DNA of 5,793 nucleotides from Vampirovibrionales bacterium (GTDB lineage Bacteria; Cyanobacteriota; Vampirovibrionia; Vampirovibrionales; JAGQHJ01). Below are positions 5,433 through 5,793 of the stretch, piece after piece. Both the position numbers and the translations under genes were made by a program. How positions within the stretch are numbered: position 1 is the first letter of the stretch; every line of letters begins with the position of its first letter. Under the pieces are notes generated by a model, which did no database searches, had not been told where the DNA came from, and saw only the letters and a list, made by a program, of their open reading frames with translations. The stretch covers positions 1 to 5,793 of the forward strand of contig JANWKX010000148.1 in assembly GCA_025451145.1 (NCBI GenBank), read 5' to 3'.

Positions 5433-5793
5433 GATTCCCTTATCTCAAACGCCTCTTAAACAATTCTGTCCATAGAAACATCATGGCATAAATAGGCATC
5501 GATGCAAGAAGCCCTCGCTCAGGGGATATCTGCAAAAATCCATCATGACAAGTGATTCTTACCAGGTCTGAAGAGCGAGCTCATCAATAATATGATTGAG
5601 ATCGATAGTTTGGCACATGCTGCTTCATACGGAGGCTTTACAAACAAAGCTTAAGTTCCTGCAATAAAGTACGATACCCCACTAACCTCCGGGTAATCAG
5701 AAATTTCTCCATAGGTATCCCAGGCCATGTCTCTCAAGGCTCTCATCGAAGATCGGTTTTGCAAAGGCCGTTTTATCGGCTATTTTGAGCACA
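5433..5793. other. Gene-poor region upstream of scoA, to the right edge
   Basis: About 360 bases show no recognisable gene. The part nearest scoA must carry the scoAB promoter, but no hexamer pair stands out; TGGACA near 5480 is a fair -35 without a good -10. At the right edge two frames run out of the window. On the plus strand, an ATG at 5727 gives 22 open codons beginning MSLKALIEDRF, with no good ribosome site. On the minus strand, a frame enters from the edge and stops at 5699-5697, ending GLGYLWRNF. They overlap, so at most one is likely real, and neither is recognised. The plus frame uses fewer rare-looking codons. An inverted pair CTCGCTC/GAGCGAG near 5515 and 5575 is too far apart to mean much. 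Confidence 0.4.

Noticed and set aside
5608..5628. TGGCAC element resembling a sigma-54 promoter
   Set aside because: The GC element is not at the required ten-base spacing from the GG, so the -24/-12 pattern fails.

Overview
The window is ordinary bacterial chromosome-like DNA of middling GC. It carries six recognisable genes, five on the minus strand and one on the plus strand, separated by real intergenic gaps. There are no tRNA, rRNA, CRISPR or insertion-sequence features. A Flp-type pilin, an exported HAD-type acid phosphatase and Shine-Dalgarno sites with ATG and GTG starts fit a Gram-negative-like bacterium. I cannot place it further from the sequence alone. A lineage with Tad/Flp pili, such as Pseudomonadota or Vampirovibrionia-type Cyanobacteriota, is only a guess.

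Layout from left to right. (1) Positions 1-493, minus: a class I SAM-dependent methyltransferase whose C-terminal end runs off the left edge. (2) Positions 665-871, minus: a small Flp-family type IVb pilin. It is followed 16 bases after its stop by an 18-bp hairpin capped by a cUUCGg tetraloop, which pairs fully only as minus-strand RNA. (3) Positions 872-1127: a non-coding leader region. (4) Positions 1128-3068, minus: a 646-residue zinc metallopeptidase resembling family M49 (dipeptidyl-peptidase III). It has an HEIAH plus EENKAD active site and a long N-terminal extension. (5) Positions 3069-3288: a divergent intergenic region with an 11-bp-period direct repeat. (6) Positions 3289-3993, plus: an exported HAD subfamily IIIB acid phosphatase. 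(7) Positions 4018-5421, minus: scoA-scoB, the two subunits of a succinyl-CoA:3-ketoacid CoA-transferase. The gene pair converges tail to tail with the phosphatase, with only 24 bases between them. (8) Positions 5422-5793: about 370 bases with no convincing gene, although one short open frame on each strand runs off the right edge.

Functionally this looks like a patchwork of independent units rather than one pathway. ScoA and ScoB form one enzyme that activates acetoacetate with CoA from succinyl-CoA. The phosphatase is predicted to act outside the cytoplasm. The pilin would need Tad export machinery that is not encoded here. I see no evidence for a new multi-gene system. The points most worth a second look are the divergent M49-like peptidase and the pilin 3' hairpin.
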